Assembly (NCBI RefSeq): GCF_009725235.1
Contig: NZ_WJFC01000094.1
Span: 1 to 47,217, forward strand
DNA: 47,217 bases
Direction: 5' to 3'
From: Scytonema sp. UIC 10036
GTDB taxonomy: Bacteria > Cyanobacteriota > Cyanobacteriia > Cyanobacteriales > Nostocaceae
This document shows positions 44,090 to 47,217 of the stretch, one piece after another. The translations under genes and the position numbers were made by a program. Within the stretch, counting starts at the first letter, position 1. Every line of letters begins with the position of its first letter. Below the pieces are notes generated by a model. The model saw only the letters and a program-made list of their open reading frames with translations, was not told the DNA's origin and ran no database searches.

Positions 44090-44162
44090 TTTCTAGAGAT
44101 TTTGTTGTAGCTTCTATAGAATTATACAGCTTTCTCGGTATTTGTGTTTAGCTGATTCAAAC

Positions 44163-44330
44163 CCTCGTATCGCTTTTGGTCGCCTCGTCATTGCTGGAAC
44201 GGGAATTCCGATTGATATCTTGACAGAACGTTATGAAGCAGGCGACTCAATTGATGAACTTGCTTATGATTACGAAGTAAATCGACTAGCGATTGAAGAA
44301 GCTATCCGCTATGAACTGCTAGCTGCATGA
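44163..44330 (+). pseudogene. VapB45-type antitoxin, DUF433 C-terminal part (split gene)
   Basis: PRIAFGRLVIAGTGIPIDIL, TERYEAGDSIDELAYDYEVN, IEEAIRYELLAA: a complete DUF433 domain. It continues the frame interrupted at 42000. A TTG at 44142 could start a 62-aa product on its own. The expected VapC45/DUF5615-type toxin is absent downstream; the next ATG gives only MSLYEW before a stop. Confidence 0.85.
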
Positions 44331-44377
44331 GCCTTTATGAATGGTAATGAGGGGTAATAAATCTTTATTGAGATTGC

Positions 44378-44401
44378 GTTACAAGGCAGTAGCCCTGTAA
44401 C
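44378..44401. other. Stem-loop GTTACAAGG...CCCTGTAAC
   Basis: An inverted repeat with an ~8-bp arm and 6-base loop between the antitoxin relic and the aminotransferase 3' end. No T-tract follows on either strand, so a Rho-independent terminator is not supported. Confidence 0.4.
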
Positions 44402-44454
44402 GAGAAAAAAGCTTGATTTCAAAGGGTTTTACCTTAACAAGCGTACCATTCCCC

Positions 44455-45603
44455 CTAACCCTTGACTCCTACTTTTTCCAATGCATCTACAAATTTATCA
44501 ACACTTTCTTGACGGCTGTTAAAACCCATAAGCCCAACGCGCCAAACCTTACCTGCTAGTTCGCCCAATCCTCCCCCAATTTCAATATTATGCTCGTTCA
44601 GTAACTGTCGTGCGATCGCTTTACCATCGACTCCGGGTGGAATGCGAACTGTTGTCAGCGTAGGAAGGCGAAATTCTCGCTCAACGTGCAAACTTAGCCC
44701 CAAATTCTCCAACCTTTCCCAAAGATATTCTGCATTTTGTTGATGGCGCTGCCAGCAGTTTTCCAATCCCTCTTCTGCAACCAGGCGCAATGCCTCTCGC
44801 AAAGCATAATACAAATTAATGGGAGCAGTATGGTGATAAACACGTTCTTGACCCCAGTACTTGTTCAGCAACGTCATATCCAAGTACCAGTTAGCTACTT
44901 TATTCGGACGCTTTTGCAATTTCTCAACTGCACGGGGACTCATTGTAAATGGTGAAGCTCCTGGCGGACAGCCCAAACCTTTCTGGCTGCAACTGTAAGC
45001 CAAGTCTACTCCCCACTCATCTAAAAATATGGGAACGCCTCCCAAACTGGTCACAGTATCGACCAGTAGCAGACAGCCAAATTCGCGACACAGATCGCCA
45101 ACTCCCTCCAAAGGTTGGCGTGCGCCTGTAGAAGTTTCAGCATGAACTAAAGCCAACAAACTCGGACGATGAGTTTCTAAAGCACTCCGCAATTCATCCA
45201 GAGTAAACACTTGTCCCCAAGATTTTGCGATCGTTCTCACATCTGCACCATATCGCCCCGCCATATCCACAAGACGATTGCCAAAGTAACCCATCACACC
45301 AACTAAGACAACATCACCGGGTTCTACAGTGTTAGCGATTGTTGCTTCCATTGCAGCAGTTCCCGTACCTGAAACCGCAATCGTCAAAGGGTTTTCCGTT
45401 TGCCATACGTAGCGCAAAAGTGACTGAATTTCATCCATTAGCCCCAAAAAAGCAGGATCGAGGTGTCCCAATGGGGAAGTGTTCATCGCCTCAAGAACCG
45501 CAGGATGGGCATTAGATGGTCCCGGTCCCAACAGAAGACGAGATGGAACTGCAAGAGGTGCCAGTTGCAGTTTTTGGTTATTATTAATTGAGAGTGTTTG
45601 CAT
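44455..45603 (-). CDS. Alanine/serine-glyoxylate aminotransferase family protein
   Basis: 382 aa class V PLP enzyme. LLLGPGPSNAHPAVLEAMNT at the start; PLP contacts SGTGTAAMEA and HAETSTGARQP; VDTVTSLGG holds the ring-binding Asp; the Schiff-base lysine is K208 in YSCSQKGLGCPPG; the late MGFNSR binds phosphate. Likely interconverts glyoxylate and glycine using alanine or serine, in cyanobacterial photorespiration; the annotation 'soluble hydrogenase 42-kDa subunit' belongs to the same family. It is 3 bp downstream of the Rieske gene, so cotranscribed. Confidence 0.92.
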   Translation of the reverse strand: MQTLSINNNQKLQLAPLAVPSRLLLGPGPSNAHPAVLEAMNTSPLGHLDPAFLGLMDEIQSLLRYVWQTENPLTIAVSGTGTAAMEATIANTVEPGDVVLVGVMGYFGNRLVDMAGRYGADVRTIAKSWGQVFTLDELRSALETHRPSLLALVHAETSTGARQPLEGVGDLCREFGCLLLVDTVTSLGGVPIFLDEWGVDLAYSCSQKGLGCPPGASPFTMSPRAVEKLQKRPNKVANWYLDMTLLNKYWGQERVYHHTAPINLYYALREALRLVAEEGLENCWQRHQQNAEYLWERLENLGLSLHVEREFRLPTLTTVRIPPGVDGKAIARQLLNEHNIEIGGGLGELAGKVWRVGLMGFNSRQESVDKFVDALEKVGVKG

Positions 45604-45606
45604 TAT

Positions 45607-46929
45607 TTATTTCTCAGCATGCACATAGTCTACAAAGTAAAATTTAGGGCTTAAGAAGAATTTGAGCCAAGCGTAAACTGATAGGCTCAAAAGTGCCAAA
45701 ACAATCAGGGGTACACCGAGTCTCACTCGCAGTGCATCGGGAAAGGTAGCAACTGCTGAAACAATTATGACAAAGCATCCCAAAAATATCCATTGCAGGC
45801 GCTGTATGTTTTTCAGCGCACCTCGACAGCTACTACAATGTTGAGTGTGTTGCCTGTAGCGATTGAGTAATTCTTGACGATTCTCGTCTAGCGTCAAATT
45901 TTCTGGAACAGTGATTCCAACTTCGCTCCAAGGTAACTGTCCTTGACAATATCTATCAAACCATTTCCGAAACTCAATAACCAAGCGGTCTGCACTTGTG
46001 GGTAGTTTGTAAGCAGTTTTCCAGTTACCTTTTTGCTGTTGGAGAAAATACTCTTGCTGGTGTAAAAAAACCATATCTCCATCAAGTACCAAATTCCGGT
46101 TGTGAACGTGATCCCACCAACGAGGTATGAGACGATGAAGGGTTTTGGCAAAGTTACGGGGAAACTGAGCGACAATCCTTGATTTACCTGGAGCGACTGG
46201 TATGCAATAAGTCACAAGCCCTACCTGTTTTCCTTGGTTACCAAAACTGATGGCGTATTCTAAGTGACAAGGTGGCTCAAAAGTAATTGTTGTGTTAAGT
46301 GCTCTTTGATTGGTGACTTGAATTAGGTTCGGTGTTGATTCTACAACTTTCATGTCCATGGGAGCTGCTTTTGAGCGATCGCCCTGCACTCCATGATGGG
46401 CAAAAGGAACATGACTGGGGTCTGCTACATTTTCTACAAGGGTTTGCCAGTCATAATCCAAATCCCTTACAAAAGAAGACCACACAAAACCTTTGCTTGC
46501 ATCCACCTGTGGCGATAGAGGTAACGGTGTATTGGCTGCTTGCTCCGCAGAATTCACATCCGGCCAAACCCAGAGTAAATCATTTTCCTGACGGCAAGGA
46601 AATGCGATCGCACACAGTTGTTTGTTCTCAGTCACGAGTTCCGGCTTTTCTGCTTGGGGAACGTGAGTGCAAATCCCTTGAGAATCAAATTGCCAACCGT
46701 GATAGCTGCACATTAAATTGCCAGTTTTATCGTCAATTCGTCCTTCACTTAAGGGTGCAAGACGGTGGGGACATCGATCTAAAAAGACTTGGAAATTTTC
46801 CGATGACTTTGGTTTCCAAATGACCAAACGGAGTCCTAAAAGCGTGACTGGTGTTGGTCGCGTTGAGTCAAGGTCTTCTATAGGTGATACGGGATACCAG
46901 TGTTGATAAAAATTGAATTCCGTTTGCAT
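45607..46929 (-). CDS. Rieske non-heme iron oxygenase, pheophorbide a oxygenase-like
   Basis: 440 aa. Rieske [2Fe-2S] ligands C53-P-H55 and C74-S-Y-H77. Mononuclear iron motif VENVADPSHVPFAHHG (H173 and H178, with an Asp further on). A C-terminal CSSC and two membrane helices (~375-420) are the marks of the PaO/Tic55/PTC52 group. Plant PaO opens the chlorophyll-derived pheophorbide ring; cyanobacterial members act on uncertain tetrapyrrole or other substrates, probably at the thylakoid membrane. AGGAG lies 7 bp before the ATG. Operon with the aminotransferase. Confidence 0.9.
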   Translation of the reverse strand: MQTEFNFYQHWYPVSPIEDLDSTRPTPVTLLGLRLVIWKPKSSENFQVFLDRCPHRLAPLSEGRIDDKTGNLMCSYHGWQFDSQGICTHVPQAEKPELVTENKQLCAIAFPCRQENDLLWVWPDVNSAEQAANTPLPLSPQVDASKGFVWSSFVRDLDYDWQTLVENVADPSHVPFAHHGVQGDRSKAAPMDMKVVESTPNLIQVTNQRALNTTITFEPPCHLEYAISFGNQGKQVGLVTYCIPVAPGKSRIVAQFPRNFAKTLHRLIPRWWDHVHNRNLVLDGDMVFLHQQEYFLQQQKGNWKTAYKLPTSADRLVIEFRKWFDRYCQGQLPWSEVGITVPENLTLDENRQELLNRYRQHTQHCSSCRGALKNIQRLQWIFLGCFVIIVSAVATFPDALRVRLGVPLIVLALLSLSVYAWLKFFLSPKFYFVDYVHAEK

Positions 46930-47143
46930 ATAGAACTCCTATTTGATTTTTCTACTATACATAGGTACGGCTAAAGCCCACCAAAAGCTTTATGTGGTAA
47001 ACGTTAATTTATAGTATATATGTACCAACTTTGCCAAAGTGACTCATAAAATTTTAATTTTTCCTCTGCGCTCTCTGTGCCTCTGCGGTTCAAAAGTCAT
47101 TTATTTAACCGCCGAGACGCATGCTAAAAACTCAAATTCGACG

Positions 47144-47217
47144 TAGGTTGGGTTGAGGAACGAAACCCAACATTTATCAGCATTTGTTGGGTTTCGCGCT
47201 TCGCTCAACCCAACCTA
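47144..47217. repeat. TAGGTTGGGTTGAG palindromic repeat
   Basis: TAGGTTGGGTTGAG...CGAAACCCAACA (47144-47172) is mirrored by TGTTGGGTTTCG...CTCAACCCAACCTA (47185-47217). This common cyanobacterial palindromic element folds into a long hairpin; it may continue past the window end. Confidence 0.85.

Larger units (their letters stand above)
42001..44162 (-). mobile_element. 2.16-kb IS607/TnpB-related insertion in a vapB45-type gene
   Basis: Removing 42001-44162 restores a continuous antitoxin frame (...IVVID joined to PRIAFGR...), which fixes both boundaries to within a base or two. No target duplication remains, as expected for IS607 (serine recombinase) or IS605 (HUH) elements. Content: a 579-aa TnpB-related gene and an N-terminal fragment of an IS607-type recombinase, both on the minus strand, with a palindromic repeat between them. 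Confidence 0.8.

Noticed and set aside
44378..44401. Rho-independent terminator after the aminotransferase
   Set aside because: The stem-loop lacks a T-tract on either strand.

Overview
The window looks like a chromosomal segment of a filamentous (Nostocales-type) cyanobacterium. HIP1-like octamers (GCGATCGC and variants) are scattered throughout. The housekeeping genes have cyanobacterial forms (NadA, three-domain S1 protein, LexA, pheophorbide a oxygenase-like Rieske protein), there are many Uma2 (DUF820) genes and toxin-antitoxin modules, and intergenic DNA is rich in short palindromic repeats. All function calls come from reading motifs in the translated sequence; no database search was run.

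Layout. 1-3.3 kb: membrane protein, nadA, a metallophosphoesterase and tRNA-Ser(TGA). 3.3-5.4 kb: decayed mobile DNA and a truncated ParE-like toxin. 5.4-9.05 kb (minus strand): a tight three-gene cassette of a small unknown protein, a large four-acid PIN-domain protein and a P-loop ATPase, a candidate undescribed conflict system. 9.4-12 kb: two broken VapBC remnants around an AraC regulator and an alpha/beta hydrolase. 12.4-16 kb: an HTH protein and a NERD-helicase gene with two inverted copies of a repeat inside its reading frame. 16-19.6 kb: TnpB/RHH remnant, S1 protein, dienelactone hydrolase, GntR regulator. 20-25.3 kb: SMC-like ATPase with a 57-aa partner, MITEs, nucleotidyltransferase, VapC with a DUF104-type antitoxin. 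25.6-29.2 kb: RHH remnant, DEAH helicase, lexA with a LexA box, argF. 29.3-30.7 kb: tRNA-Thr(TGT) followed directly by a 1.17-kb internally deleted remnant of a type V-K CRISPR-associated Tn7-like transposon (CAST). Both ends and a TnsB-site array survive, with fragments of tnsB, tniQ and a cargo hsdM. 30.7-38.7 kb: an accessory island with a TIGR04255-type three-gene operon between 22-bp direct repeats, a GIY-YIG protein built of repeats, three Uma2 genes, and a dynamin-like (LeoA) C-terminal half without its GTPase. 38.9-41.2 kb: an RNase II-type exonuclease with two internal repeats and a C-terminal double-stranded-RNA-binding domain. 41.5-44.3 kb: a VapB45-type antitoxin gene split by a 2.16-kb element carrying a TnpB-related protein and an IS607-type recombinase fragment. 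44.4-47.2 kb: a PLP aminotransferase, a Rieske oxygenase and a palindromic repeat.

How it fits together. Housekeeping genes (nadA, S1, lexA, argF, tRNAs) alternate with accessory islands whose edges are marked by truncated genes. The islands share a theme of nucleic-acid conflict: PIN, NERD, GIY-YIG, Uma2, RNB, SMC-ATPase, helicase and toxin-antitoxin proteins, plus RNA-guided transposon relics. The best candidates for undescribed biology are the PIN/ATPase cassette, the RNB-dsRBD fusion, the TIGR04255 operon and the repeat-built GIY-YIG protein. The best-supported evolutionary finding is the V-K CAST relic beside tRNA-Thr.
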